Positions 51,743 through 61,317 of a DNA stretch of 64,000 nt are shown piece by piece. Every line of letters begins with the position of its first letter. Position 1 is the first letter of the stretch. This stretch comes from JAOUEA01 sp963734685 (GTDB taxonomy: Bacteria; Actinomycetota; UBA4738; HRBIN12): contig CAVTIC010000002.1 in assembly GCA_963734685.1 (NCBI GenBank), forward strand, positions 124,001-188,000. The letters are read 5' to 3'. Position numbers and translations under genes: made by a program. The notes beneath the pieces were generated by a model. The model searched no databases, had not been told where the DNA came from, and saw only the letters and a program-made list of their open reading frames with translations.

Positions 51743-53058
51743 GGGGAAGCGCGCCGTCGTCGATCCTGGCCCGCGTCGGCCGGCAAGCAGGCTGGCTGCT
51801 GGGTGCCAACCTGTTCGTGCTGGCGATCGCGTTCGGCCAGAACCTGGTGCTCGCCCGACGGCTCGGGCCTGCTGGGTTCGGTGCGCTCGCCCTCGTCTTC
51901 GCCGTCACCGATGTCACGCAGCAGCTGCTCAGCTCACGGGTCTGGGAGACGGCGACCACGTTCGTGCCTTCGTACCGTGCCAAGGGCGAGCACGCGTCTG
52001 CGGCCGCCGTCGTCAAGCTGTGTCTGCTGGTCGACGCCGTCGCCGCGCTCCTGGCCACCGCGTTGCTCACGCTCCTGGCCGAGCCGTTCGCGAGATGGTT
52101 CGTGAAGTCGCCCGAGGCCGTCGGAGCGCTTCGTCTGTACGCCCTGCTGCCCGTGCTGCTGATCCCCGTCGCGACCGGGCGCGCGCTGCTTCGACTCGCC
52201 GACCGCTACCGATGGCTCTCGTGGCAGCTCTCGGTCGAGAGCGTCGTTCGGGTGACCGCGGTGCTGGCGGCCCTGGCGATCGCCGGGGCCCAGCTTCGCC
52301 CGGTGGTCGCCGCATACCTCGTCGCGGCCGCGACCGGCTCGGTCGTGATCGCCTCGATGTCCGTGAGGGCGTGGCGGGACCTGGGTCTTCCGCCGTGGGC
52401 CGAGGCCCGTCTCTCCGCGCTCGGCGAGCCCCGGCGTGTGCTGCGGTTCCTCGCCTACTCCAACGCGAGCGGCACGTTCCGGCTCCTGTCGGGGAAGGCC
52501 GACGTGCTGGTGCTCGGCTGGTTCGCCGATCCCTCGGCGGTGGGGGCGTATCGGCTCGCGCGGACGGTGGCCGATCCGCTCGTGGCCCTGACCGATCCGG
52601 TGTATCAAGCCACCTACCCGGAGATGTCGCGACTCGTGCACGAAGGCGACGCCCAGAGGGCGCGTGAACTCGCGCACGGCATCAGGGTGCGGGCGTGGTT
52701 GTTCGTGATCCCGGTGTGCGCCGTGGTCACCCTCGTGGCGGCCTGGGTGATCCCGGCGGTATTCGGTTCCTCCTTCGAAGCGGCCGTGCCGCTCACCCGG
52801 ATCCTCGTCTGGCAGCTGGTCTGGGTGCCCTACCTCTGGGTCCCCGGACTGCTCCTCGCGTTGGGGCGAGCCGACGTCGTCACCGCGCTGACCGCCGCCG
52901 ACGCGGTCGCGTTCGTCGCGATGCTGCTGCTCCTCGTTCCCGCGTTCGGCGCCGTCGGCGCCGCCGTCGCGACCGTGGCGCGCTTCGCCGTCTGGGCGAC
53001 CGCCGCCGCCGCGCTCGGACGCCGCGCTACTCGCGACCTCGAGGTGGTGCCGGCATGA
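51739..53058 (+). CDS. Polysaccharide flippase (Wzx / oligosaccharide translocase family)
   Basis: The 439-residue protein has 12 or so hydrophobic helices and the MOP-superfamily layout: VGRQAGWLLGANLFVLAIAF and LVLARRLGPAGFGALALVFA at the start, the central GKADVLVLGWFADPSAVGAY segment and VAAWVIPAVFGSSFEAAVPL later. Such proteins flip lipid-linked oligosaccharides across the cytoplasmic membrane. GTG 51739 overlaps the glycosyltransferase stop, and its stop overlaps the next methyltransferase start (ATGA). A second flippase lies at 59830. Confidence 0.88.
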   Translation: MRGSAPSSILARVGRQAGWLLGANLFVLAIAFGQNLVLARRLGPAGFGALALVFAVTDVTQQLLSSRVWETATTFVPSYRAKGEHASAAAVVKLCLLVDAVAALLATALLTLLAEPFARWFVKSPEAVGALRLYALLPVLLIPVATGRALLRLADRYRWLSWQLSVESVVRVTAVLAALAIAGAQLRPVVAAYLVAAATGSVVIASMSVRAWRDLGLPPWAEARLSALGEPRRVLRFLAYSNASGTFRLLSGKADVLVLGWFADPSAVGAYRLARTVADPLVALTDPVYQATYPEMSRLVHEGDAQRARELAHGIRVRAWLFVIPVCAVVTLVAAWVIPAVFGSSFEAAVPLTRILVWQLVWVPYLWVPGLLLALGRADVVTALTAADAVAFVAMLLLLVPAFGAVGAAVATVARFAVWATAAAALGRRATRDLEVVPA

Positions 53059-53891
53059 ACCGGTCGACGAGTGACCGTGCAGCGTTCGATGCCTTCTACG
53101 GCGAGAAGTGGGCCGACGGGCCCGTGCTCTGGGAGGAACGGTATCCGCCGGATCAGCGCGTCTATGCGGTCTCCGTGTACCGCCGACGGAACGAGGCGAT
53201 CGTGGCGAGCGTGCCCGACGGCCTGGGCGACGTGCTCGACGTCGGGTGCGGGGCCGGGGACGTGGCGATCGTGCTGAGCGATCGCGCCCGCCGCGTCTGG
53301 GCGGTCGACGTGTCGCTCGTGAACGCCCGGACCACGGCGCAGAACGCCGCGAGAGCGGGGGTCTCGGTGAACGCGGTGCAGGCGGGCGTGCACTCGCTGC
53401 CCTTCCCCGACGGCTGGTTCGATGCGGTCGTGATCGCCGACGTGATCGAGCACGTCGACGATGTGCCGGCCGCGCTGTCGGAGATCCACCGGGTGACGCG
53501 ACCCGGCGCTCGCGTGGTCTGCGTGACCCCGCTCCGGCGGACCCTGGGAGCGTGGCGCGTCGTCGACTGGATGGCCAGGTTCATCGCCCGCCCGTGGCGT
53601 CCGGCGCCGCTCCGATTCTCGAGCGATCGGGTGCGCGAGCGGTTCCTCGACAAGCCGGAGCTGCGCGCGATGCTGGTGGGAGCCGGCTTCCGTGTCGATC
53701 GGTACGCCCGCGTCTGCTTCTACCCGGCTCCGGAAACGAGCGGAGCGCTGGGCTCGGTGATGCGCAGGGTGTGGGATCGACGAGGCCCCGAGCGGTTCGG
53801 ACGCCTCGCCGACGGGCTCATCCGCATCTTCGACATGATCGCGCGCCTCGAGGTCCTCAATCAGAAGCAGCTATGGGTGGTGCGGCGATGA
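53055..53891 (+). CDS. Class I SAM-dependent methyltransferase (glycan operon)
   Basis: The 278-residue enzyme has motif I GDVLDVGCGAGDVAIVLSDR, the acidic post-I VWAVDVSLVNARTTAQNAAR and motif II/III FDAVVIADVIEHVDDVPAAL, GARVVCVTPLRR, the common UbiE/SAM_11 pattern with EH. In this operon it probably methylates a sugar or lipid-linked glycan. ATG 53055 overlaps the flippase stop; its stop overlaps the next methyltransferase start. Confidence 0.86.
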   Translation: MNRSTSDRAAFDAFYGEKWADGPVLWEERYPPDQRVYAVSVYRRRNEAIVASVPDGLGDVLDVGCGAGDVAIVLSDRARRVWAVDVSLVNARTTAQNAARAGVSVNAVQAGVHSLPFPDGWFDAVVIADVIEHVDDVPAALSEIHRVTRPGARVVCVTPLRRTLGAWRVVDWMARFIARPWRPAPLRFSSDRVRERFLDKPELRAMLVGAGFRVDRYARVCFYPAPETSGALGSVMRRVWDRRGPERFGRLADGLIRIFDMIARLEVLNQKQLWVVRR

Positions 53892-54642
53892 GCGCCAGGA
53901 CCGACCGGCTGTGGGACGATCCGGCACGCGACTACCGCCGGCGGTACCGGCTGCCCGACCAGTTCACGTGGGACACCGCCGCATGGCCTCGCATCGACTT
54001 CGACGGCTACACCGGCCTCGCGTTCGACCTGCTTCCTCCGTCTCCCGGTCGCGTCCTCGACGTCGGCTGCGGGCCGGGAGCCGGCTCGCTCCGGTTGTCG
54101 GAGCGTGGATACGACGTCGTCGGGGTCGACTACAACGAGCGCGCGGTGGCGTTCGCTCGCATCCTCGCCGAGGGCGGCACGTTCGTGCAGGGCGACATCC
54201 GTGCGCTCGGTGCGATCGACGACCCGGCCGTCGGTGGCGGCTTCGACGCCGCGGTCTGCATCGAGGTGCTCGAGCACGTGCCGCCGGAGTTCCGATCGCG
54301 GGTCTTCGAGGGGGTGTTCGGACGTCTCCGGCCAGGCGGGACGTTCGTGCTCACGACGCCGGCCCGGCAGATGTCCGGCCAACGCATGGGACTACGCTCG
54401 CCCGACGCGTGACGAGCTGGTGGAGCATGCTCGCCGACGCGGGCTTCGAGGACGTCGAGGTCCGGTTCCAGCATCGGCTCGGGACGGCCTTCGACCCCCG
54501 GGTGTGGCGGTTGTTCTCGAATCGGTGGATCGACGTGCGCGTGCTGCGCCACCTCGTGCGGCGGCTCTTCCTCGCCCGCTGGAACCGGGTGAGCGATCCG
54601 GAACGGGCGGGGCGATCCATCGTCTCGGCACGGCGGCCATGA
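53888..54642 (+). pseudogene. SAM-dependent methyltransferase, two frameshifts near its C-terminus
   Basis: From ATG 53888: LWDDPARDYRRRYRLPDQFT, motif I GRVLDVGCGPGAGSLRLSER, FDAAVCIEVLEHVPPEFRSR and GGTFVLTTPARQ. Near 54375-54415 the frame changes twice (NAWDYARPTRDELVEHA lies in another frame), and the end LADAGFEDVEVRFQHRLGTA to SIVSARR stops at 54642. The core is complete, so activity is plausible if the shifts are errors. Its stop overlaps the following glycosyltransferase start (ATGA), consistent with an intact operon. Confidence 0.78.
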
Positions 54643-55915
54643 GGGTGGACCCGATGCAGCGTGCCGCGAAGTCCGCGGAGCCGATCGATCGCGAGGGGTC
54701 CTCGCGCCTGCGCATCGTCGTCCTGCCGGGCAAGTCGTTCCCGTGCACGCACGCGATGCTCGACGGGGTGTTCGCTCGCCGGCTCGCGCACACGAACGAC
54801 GTGCGGTGGGTGATGGCCGGCGAGGGCGGAGTGTCGCCGGGTTCGTACGTGTGGGGCGAGAGCGTGGCGGACGTGGTGCGTGGGTCGTCCGGCGGGGCGG
54901 TGGCGGGCCTCGCCGGCACGATCCGCCTGGTGGTGGCGGCGAGCCGCGCGATCGGGCGCGATGCCGACGTCGTCGTGGTCCGGAACTCGGTTCGCCTGGC
55001 CGTGCCCGCGCTGGTGATGCGGGCGTTCACCGGCACGCCCGTCGTCTATCAGTTCTCGTTCCCGGTGGCCGAGCGGACGCTGGCTCACCCTGGTGCCGGC
55101 TGGACCGGCCGCCTGCGCGCCCTGGGCGCCCGCGGCTCGCTCACGCTCCGCCGCATCGTGCTTCGCCGTTCGGACCTCGTCATGGCCATCAGCGACGCGA
55201 TGGCCGAGGGGTTGGTCGCCCGCGGCGAGGTGCGGTCCGACCGCGTCGTCGTCGTGCCGCTCGGCGCCGAGCCCGACCCTGCAGCGGAACCCGGGTCGGT
55301 CGAGCGCGTGCGCGAGCGGCTCCGTCTCGGGGATGCCCCGCTCGTCCTCTACTTCGGCGCGATCGCGCCCGAGCGCCGGCTCACGTTCCTCGTCGACGTC
55401 GCGACGGCGACGGCCCGTCGTCACCCCGACGCGCTGTGGGTCCTGATCGGCCCCTCCGCGGGGGGAGCAGCCGAGGCGTTGCGGCGCTCGGCCGCGTCGG
55501 CCGGCCTGGCCGACCGCTTCCTCGTGCTGGATCCCGTGCCGAGGAGCGAGCTGGGCGCCTACGTCGCCGCGGCCGCCGTCACCGTCTCGCCGATCCCGCC
55601 GGACCCGCTCTTCGCGACGTGCTCGCCGACGAAGACGGTCGAGTCGCTCGCGTGGGCCACTCCGGTCGTGGCGACACCCGTCGGCGACCAGGGCGAACTC
55701 GTGCGCGAGAGCGGAGGTGGGGTGGTCGCTCCGTTCGAGGTCGAGGCGTTCGCCGACGGCGTGGCCGGCTTGCTGTCCGACCCGGCGGCCGCGTCCGAGA
55801 TGGGCGCTCGAGGCGGGCGCACGTGCTCGCCACCCGCTCCTACGACCTCATCGCCGAGCAGCTCGAGGGGCGTCTCCGTGCGCTCGCGGCACGCCGAACG
55901 GGAGCGAAGCGCTGA
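54639..55915 (+). pseudogene. GT4-type glycosyltransferase, one frameshift near its end
   Basis: The enzyme of about 425 residues from ATG 54639 has a GT-B fold: RIVVLPGKSFPCTHAMLDGV, RRSDLVMAISDAMAEGLVAR, VVVVPLGAEPDP, LVLYFGAIAPERRLTFLVDV and TVESLAWATPVVATPVGDQG with GGVVAPFEVEAFADGVAGLL. At about 55808 one base is missing; the tail HVLATRSYDLIAEQLEGRLR is in another frame and ends at 55915. It probably adds a sugar to the surface glycan. Its stop overlaps the asnB start (TGATG). Confidence 0.8.
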
Positions 55916-57807
55916 TGTGCGGCATCGCGGGCACCGTCGGTCCGGGGGTCCCCGATCGGGATCGGCTCGAGGTCGCACTCGCGGCGATGCGCCACCGCGG
56001 GCCGGACGACCAGCGCGTGTGGATCCGTGAGGGCGTGGGTCTCGCGCACGCCCGGCTCGCGATCATCGACCGCGCCCGGGGCGTGCAACCCATGGTCAGC
56101 CGGGACGGACGCTACGCCGTCGTCTTCAACGGCGAGATCTACAACCACCGGGCGCTCCGTCGCGAGCTCGAGCGCGACGGCGAGGTGTTCACGACCGACT
56201 GCGACACCGAGGTGCTGCTGCCCCTGTTCGCCCGCCACGGCGAGGCGATGGTGGAGCGGCTGCAGGGCATGTTCGCCTTCGCGGTGATCGACCTGCGGGC
56301 CGAGCGGGTGTTCCTCGCTCGCGACCGCTTCGGGAAGAAGCCCCTGTACTGGGCGCCGGCCGGCTCGGGGGTGGCCTTCGCCTCGACCCTCGACGCGTTG
56401 CTGCCGCTGCTGCCGCACCGGCCCGATCTCGATCCGCAGGCGCTCGCGGAGTACATGGTGCTGCAGTACGTGCCCGGATCGATGACGCCGTGGTGCGGTG
56501 TCGAGAAGGTCGAACCGGGATCGTGGGTGTCGTGGCGAGCGGGCTCCGTCGAGCGCTCCCGCTACTGGGTGCCGCCATCGCCGTCCCCGTCTCCGTCGGC
56601 GAGCGGCGATCCTCGTTCGGTCCACGGTGAGCTGCGCCGGCGCATCCGCTCGGCCGTCGTCGCCCGCCTCGAGAGCGAGGTACCCCTGGGGGTATTCCTG
56701 AGCGGCGGCATCGACTCCTCGGTCGTCGTGGCGGAGATGATCGCCTCGGGGGTTCGACCCTCCACGTACTCGGTCGGGTTCACGCACGGGGTCTACGACG
56801 AGACGCCGTGGGCGACGATGGTCGCCGAGGCGCTCGGCGCCGACCACCACGTGCTTCCGCTCGACGCGGACGCTCGCTCGCTCGTCGACGAACTGGCACG
56901 TGCCTACGACGAACCGTTCGCCGACTCGTCCGCGCTCGCCACGCTCGCCGTGGCACGAGCGGCGAAGGAGCACGTCACCGTGGTGCTCACGGGCGACGGC
57001 GGCGACGAGCTGTTCGGGGGCTACGACCGCTATCGGGCGGCCGTCTTCGGTGACGCGATGCGGCGCCGACTCGGGGTCGCGACGCCGGCCCTCTCCGCAT
57101 CGGTCCGCGGCGCGGCGCGGCTCGCATCGATCGAGCGCGTCGAGGCGTTCACCCGATTCGTCGACGATCCATGGGGCGCCGCGAAGGCGAAGGTCCTGCA
57201 CTTCGATCCGGCGGAAGCCCTCGCCTTGATGCGTCCCGAGGTGCGGGCGTCGGCCGACCCGTGGGCGGCCGAGCGCCGTCTCGACGAGCGCTGGGCGTCG
57301 GCCGCCGACGATCCCTCCTGGATCCCGTGGGTCGACGCGCAGACCTACCTGCCCGACGACCTGCTCACGAAGATGGACCGGGCGACGATGGCCTGGAGCA
57401 TCGAGGCGCGATCACCCCTGCTCGATCACTCCCTGTGGGAATGGGCGGCCACGCTTCCCCGCGAGTGGCTGCTCGATCGCCGGGCGGGGAAGCGGCTCGT
57501 GCGCGAGGCGTACCGGGGTGTCTTGCCCGATCCCATCCTGACCCGGTCGAAGAAGGGGTTCAGCGTGCCGCTCACGGCCTGGCTGCGGACACACCTGCGC
57601 CCGCTCGTGCTCGACCTGTTGCGCTCCGGTGACGGACCGTTGTGGGAGGTGCTGGAGCCCGAGGCGGTCGGTCGGGTGGTGGATCGGTTCCTCGAGGGCG
57701 ACGACTCGCTCACCTACCGCACGTGGAACCTGGTCGCCCTCGCCACCTGGTACGAACCGAGATCGGCCCGTCGGGTCGCCACGAGCGTGTCGCCCAGGAG
57801 CGCATGA
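55915..57807 (+). CDS. asnB: Asparagine synthase (glutamine-hydrolysing)
   Basis: The 630-residue enzyme begins MCGIAGTVGPG, so Cys2 is the glutaminase nucleophile, followed by AAMRHRGPDDQRVWIREGVG, VVFNGEIYNHRALRRELERD. The synthetase half has the PP-loop FLSGGIDSSVVVAEMIASG, VLTGDGGDELFGGYDRYRAA and DLLTKMDRATMAWSIEARSP. In glycan operons AsnB-like proteins often amidate sugar acids or peptide-like decorations rather than make free asparagine. It is coupled to the upstream glycosyltransferase and ends this six-gene run. Full length for the family. Confidence 0.92.
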   Translation: MCGIAGTVGPGVPDRDRLEVALAAMRHRGPDDQRVWIREGVGLAHARLAIIDRARGVQPMVSRDGRYAVVFNGEIYNHRALRRELERDGEVFTTDCDTEVLLPLFARHGEAMVERLQGMFAFAVIDLRAERVFLARDRFGKKPLYWAPAGSGVAFASTLDALLPLLPHRPDLDPQALAEYMVLQYVPGSMTPWCGVEKVEPGSWVSWRAGSVERSRYWVPPSPSPSPSASGDPRSVHGELRRRIRSAVVARLESEVPLGVFLSGGIDSSVVVAEMIASGVRPSTYSVGFTHGVYDETPWATMVAEALGADHHVLPLDADARSLVDELARAYDEPFADSSALATLAVARAAKEHVTVVLTGDGGDELFGGYDRYRAAVFGDAMRRRLGVATPALSASVRGAARLASIERVEAFTRFVDDPWGAAKAKVLHFDPAEALALMRPEVRASADPWAAERRLDERWASAADDPSWIPWVDAQTYLPDDLLTKMDRATMAWSIEARSPLLDHSLWEWAATLPREWLLDRRAGKRLVREAYRGVLPDPILTRSKKGFSVPLTAWLRTHLRPLVLDLLRSGDGPLWEVLEPEAVGRVVDRFLEGDDSLTYRTWNLVALATWYEPRSARRVATSVSPRSA

Positions 57808-57982
57808 GCCGTCGGTCGTCCGTCGGTCCGAGGTGTGGCGTGGCTCATCGAAGTCGGGTGCGCAGCAATACCTGTCTTCGGGTGTTGGGTTCAAGTGCCG
57901 GGGTGCCGAATCGATGTCTAACGACAGAGATCGATCTGCACACGCGGCCCCCCCGAGCGGCCCAGTACGAAGGAGAAGTGCC

Positions 57983-59076
57983 TTGAAGACGAGGAATCGA
58001 CTCGCAACACGGATCGCCATCGCCGCGGTCGCCGTCATGGTCGCCGGTGGCACCTTGGCCTCGGCGGCGGTCATGCGCCCCACGACCGACCGGGCCGCAT
58101 CGACGCAGATCAAGGGCTGCGTGAGCAAGAAGTCGAAGGCCGTCCGGGTCGTCGCGACCAGCAAGAAGTGCAAGAAGAGCGAGAAGACCGTGATGTGGAA
58201 CAAGCGCGGTCCGCAGGGCATCCAAGGCCTTCCCGGCGTCGACGGTGTCGACGGCACGGACGGTGTCGACGGCACGGACGGCGTTGACGGCACGGATGGC
58301 GTTGACGGCACCGACGGCGTCGACGGCACCGACGGCGTCGACGGCACGAACGGCGTCGACGGCACGGACGGCGTGGACGGCACGGACGGCGTCGACGGCA
58401 CGGACGGCGTTGACGGCACGGACGGCGTCGACGGAACGAACGGCGTTGACGGTACGGACGGTGTCGACGGCGTCGACGGTGTTGACGGCGCGGCGGGGCC
58501 GGTAGGTCCGATCGGTCCGCAGGGTCCGATCGGTCCGCAGGGTCCTCCCGGCGCTGACGGCACCGACGGAGCAGATGGAACACGAACGGCGTCGACGGCA
58601 CGAACGGGATCGACGGCACGAACGGCACAGACGGCATCGACGGTACGAACGGCGTGGACGGCACCGACGGCGTGGACGGAGCCCATCGGGCCACAGGGTC
58701 TTCCCGGCGTTGACGGCACCGATGGCGTGGATGGTGTGGATGGCTTGGATGGCGCAGACGGCGCCATCGGCCCGCAGGGACCCCAGGGCCCCAGGGTCCC
58801 CAAGGCCCGCAGGGTCCGCAAGGTCCCTCAGGCACCGCCACGGTCGACATCAACAGCCTCACGTCGGCCAACAACTCGAGCAACAAGACCCAGGACGTCG
58901 ACTGCGACGCCGGCCTGAAGGCCGTCGGTGGCGGCTACCTCATCACCAACGGCGGCGCCGAGGTCGGCGCCCAGTCCAGCTACCCCTTGGACGCCGACAC
59001 CTGGCGGGTCGTCGCGGTCGAGTTCGACACCCTCGGCGGGAACTGGACCGTGACCGCGTACGTGATCTGCGTCTGA
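57983..59076 (+). pseudogene. Secreted collagen-like repeat protein, three frameshifts in the repeats
   Basis: TTG 57983, with AAGGAG about 9 bases upstream, starts a signal peptide (LKTRNRLATRIAIAAVAVMV, AGGTLASAA), then a small domain IKGCVSKKSKAVRVVATSKK common before collagen repeats. About 80-110 G-x-y triplets follow, mostly GVDGTD units with GPQGPIGPQG blocks. Three frame changes occur at about 58580, 58685 and 58790, all in the repeats. The C-terminal domain (TATVDINSLTSANNSSNKTQ, WTVTAYVICV) stops at 59076. It is an exported, rod-like surface protein; the breaks are probably assembly errors in repeats. ATG 57914 is an alternative start. Confidence 0.75.
58240..58500 (+). repeat. 18-bp tandem repeat coding for GVDGTD
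   Basis: About 14 imperfect copies of an 18-base unit (GACGGCACGGACGGCGTC) encode collagen-like triplets. Synonymous differences between units show that the array is not a recent clean expansion. Confidence 0.85.
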
Positions 59077-59091
59077 CCGGGAGGGCGAGCG

Positions 59092-59613
59092 ATGAAGAGG
59101 TCGAACCGCGCTGCAGGGCTGTTCCTGTTCCTCGTGATGCTCGGAACGAGCTGCAGCCGCGGATTCGACCCCGACCAGGCGCTGCAGGACGGGTTCGCGC
59201 TGCAGAAGCAGGGCGACCTGGTCGGGGCCGGCGATCTGTACCAGCAGGTGCTCGAGGTGCGGCCCGACGACAAGCTCGCGAACTACAACCTCGGCATCAT
59301 CGAGGCCAACGACGGCCGGGTCGACCTCGCCGAGGGGTACTACCGGGCGGCGCTCGCGACCGATCCCGACTTCACGGAGGCCCTGTTCAACCTCGCCATC
59401 CTGCGAACGTCGGTCGGCGACACCCGTGAAGCGTTGGATCTGTACCTGCAAGTGATCGCGATCGACCCGAGCGACGCGTCCGCGCTCTTCAACCTGGGCA
59501 TGCTCTACAAGGACTCGGGGCAGCGCCGTGAGGCGGAGCGGTACCTGAACCGCGCGCTCGAGCTCGATCCGACGTTGACCGAGCGGCTCACCGGCGACGC
59601 CCTGGCCTCCTGA
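59092..59613 (+). CDS. TPR-repeat lipoprotein
   Basis: The 173-residue protein has a lipoprotein signal (RAAGLFLFLVMLGTSC, lipobox LGTSC with Cys21) and then four TPR units: GFALQKQGDLVGAGDLYQQV, YNLGIIEANDGRVDLAEGYY, FNLAILRTSVGDTREALDLY and FNLGMLYKDSGQRREAERYL. It is anchored on the outer face of the membrane and should mediate protein contacts. It starts 15 bases after the collagen-like gene and is likely co-transcribed, so the two may work together at the cell surface. ATG 59092 has GGGAGG upstream. Confidence 0.88.
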   Translation: MKRSNRAAGLFLFLVMLGTSCSRGFDPDQALQDGFALQKQGDLVGAGDLYQQVLEVRPDDKLANYNLGIIEANDGRVDLAEGYYRAALATDPDFTEALFNLAILRTSVGDTREALDLYLQVIAIDPSDASALFNLGMLYKDSGQRREAERYLNRALELDPTLTERLTGDALAS

Positions 59614-59829
59614 GGGACTTCACTGAGGACGCCGGAGGCGAACGCCTCAGAGGAGGACTAGGTTGGACCACCGTTTCCGGTCTATGCGCATCGACACCCG
59701 CGACGAACACCACGCTCCCCTGAGGCCGTTGGCTTCGCGCTTGACGCTAGTATCCACTCCGGAAAGGGGCCAACCCTGCGGCTATCAGGGGATGTCTTCG
59801 AGCACGTCGCTATGGGAGCATGAGCACGA

Positions 59830-61317
59830 GTGGCTGAACGCTTCACGCCCTTGTCCCGTCGCCTCGGTGCGGTTTCGCTCCTAGAGGTCTCGAGTCGGGC
59901 GATAGGCTTCCTTGCTCTGCCTTTCGTGACTCGCGCCGTAGGACCTGCGGCCTTTGGCCGCCTCAGCTGGGCCGTAGCGATCACGTTGTGGGTGGCGATC
60001 CTGTTCGGCTCAGGGCTCTACGGGTTCGGGCTCAGAGAGGTGGCTCAGGGAGCAGACAGGGTTCGACACACGGTCGGCGATTTGATGGTCGTTGGCTTCA
60101 TCCTCAATGGCATCGCGTTTCTGATACTGAGTATCTACGCTTTCGTCGGGCTGGGGAGTGGTCTTGATCGGACCCTCATCCTGTTGTGCGCAGCAATGCT
60201 GCCAGTTACGGGAGTTGCACCGAACTGGGCATTCGTGGCTCAGGGCAGGGCCACTGTGGCGTCGATGTTGACCTTGGCAACGAACGCTGCCTACACGGCC
60301 GCCATCATCCTTTTGGTCCGCCAGCCGATGGACGTGGCCCTGGTGCCACTGGTTCAGTTGATTCAGTACGTCGTGATCGCGATTGCCTTGATCGCCATCT
60401 TCCAGAGATACTGGGGACGCATCCAGTTCAGCTGGAGGGTTCGTCACCTCTGGACACTTACCAAGGATTCGATGGCGTTCCAGGCGGGCGTGGCACTCGT
60501 CGTCATCCTGAATAGCGTCGACATCGTCCTCGTGAGGGCGCTTCGAGGGAACACCGAGGCGGGTCTCTATGGCGCTGCCTATCGGTTGATGGAGGCAGGC
60601 GTGCTTCTGCCAGTGTTCCTGCTCTCTCTCACCGTAGTCCCTTCGATCACGCGCTCGCTGGCTGAGGATAAGGGGGAGGCGAGCCGTCGATGTAGCCTCT
60701 ATTTGCAGCACCTGATCATCATCGCCGTTCCGGTTGGCGTGGGCGGCATGCTCGTGAGCGAGCCGCTTGTCACCTTGCTGCTTGGAACGGAGTTCTCAGC
60801 TGCCGGGCGCGTGTTCGCCATTCTCGCCTTCAACCTACTCGCGGGCGGTTTGGCGACGCTGTTCGCCAACTACATCCTGCTCGGATTGCACGAGCACAAG
60901 GCTTACATTGTGGCTGTCTGCGCGGCAATCGCCCTAAACATAGGCCTCAACTTGGTTCTCATCCCCCGGTATGGCATGACAGCGGCTGCCGCTACGACTG
61001 TGTTGACCCAGCTCGTCGTGGCGCTCCTAGCTGCTTTGGCGTCGCGCACTGAAGTTCGCGTTCACCTCCTTCGATATCTGCCGAAGCCGCTGGTTGCATG
61101 CCTTTTGATGGCGGTCGTGATGCTTCTACTGAGACATCAAGGTGCCCCCCTGGTACCACAAATCGTAGCCGGTGGGCTCGTGTACGTGGCCCTCATCGTC
61201 GCTCTTCGCGCGATCGACACAAGTCTAATCTTTGGCCCGCGGCCCTCCGAAGAGTTCACCGATGACGAAACGTTTCGGTTGCCACGCGGGAGTCAGCGCC
61301 GAAAGAGGACGAAATGA
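59830..61317 (+). CDS. Polysaccharide flippase (Wzx-like), second copy, lower GC
   Basis: The 495-residue protein has 12-14 hydrophobic helices with the MOP-type pattern: SRAIGFLALPFVTRAVGPAA, FGRLSWAVAITLWVAILFGS, the NSVDIVLVRALRGNTEAGLY centre and GTEFSAAGRVFAILAFNLLA. It would export lipid-linked glycans. It begins at GTG 59830 without a strong ribosome-binding site and overlaps the next glycosyltransferase by ATGA. Codon use is visibly less GC-biased than in the glycan operon at 50-58 kb, which suggests acquisition from a different source. Confidence 0.88.
   Translation: MAERFTPLSRRLGAVSLLEVSSRAIGFLALPFVTRAVGPAAFGRLSWAVAITLWVAILFGSGLYGFGLREVAQGADRVRHTVGDLMVVGFILNGIAFLILSIYAFVGLGSGLDRTLILLCAAMLPVTGVAPNWAFVAQGRATVASMLTLATNAAYTAAIILLVRQPMDVALVPLVQLIQYVVIAIALIAIFQRYWGRIQFSWRVRHLWTLTKDSMAFQAGVALVVILNSVDIVLVRALRGNTEAGLYGAAYRLMEAGVLLPVFLLSLTVVPSITRSLAEDKGEASRRCSLYLQHLIIIAVPVGVGGMLVSEPLVTLLLGTEFSAAGRVFAILAFNLLAGGLATLFANYILLGLHEHKAYIVAVCAAIALNIGLNLVLIPRYGMTAAAATTVLTQLVVALLAALASRTEVRVHLLRYLPKPLVACLLMAVVMLLLRHQGAPLVPQIVAGGLVYVALIVALRAIDTSLIFGPRPSEEFTDDETFRLPRGSQRRKRTK

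Noticed and set aside
58240..58500. Regular short repeats that could be mistaken for a CRISPR array
   Set aside because: The unit is 18 bases, in frame, with no spacers, and encodes collagen-like triplets; no cas genes are present.
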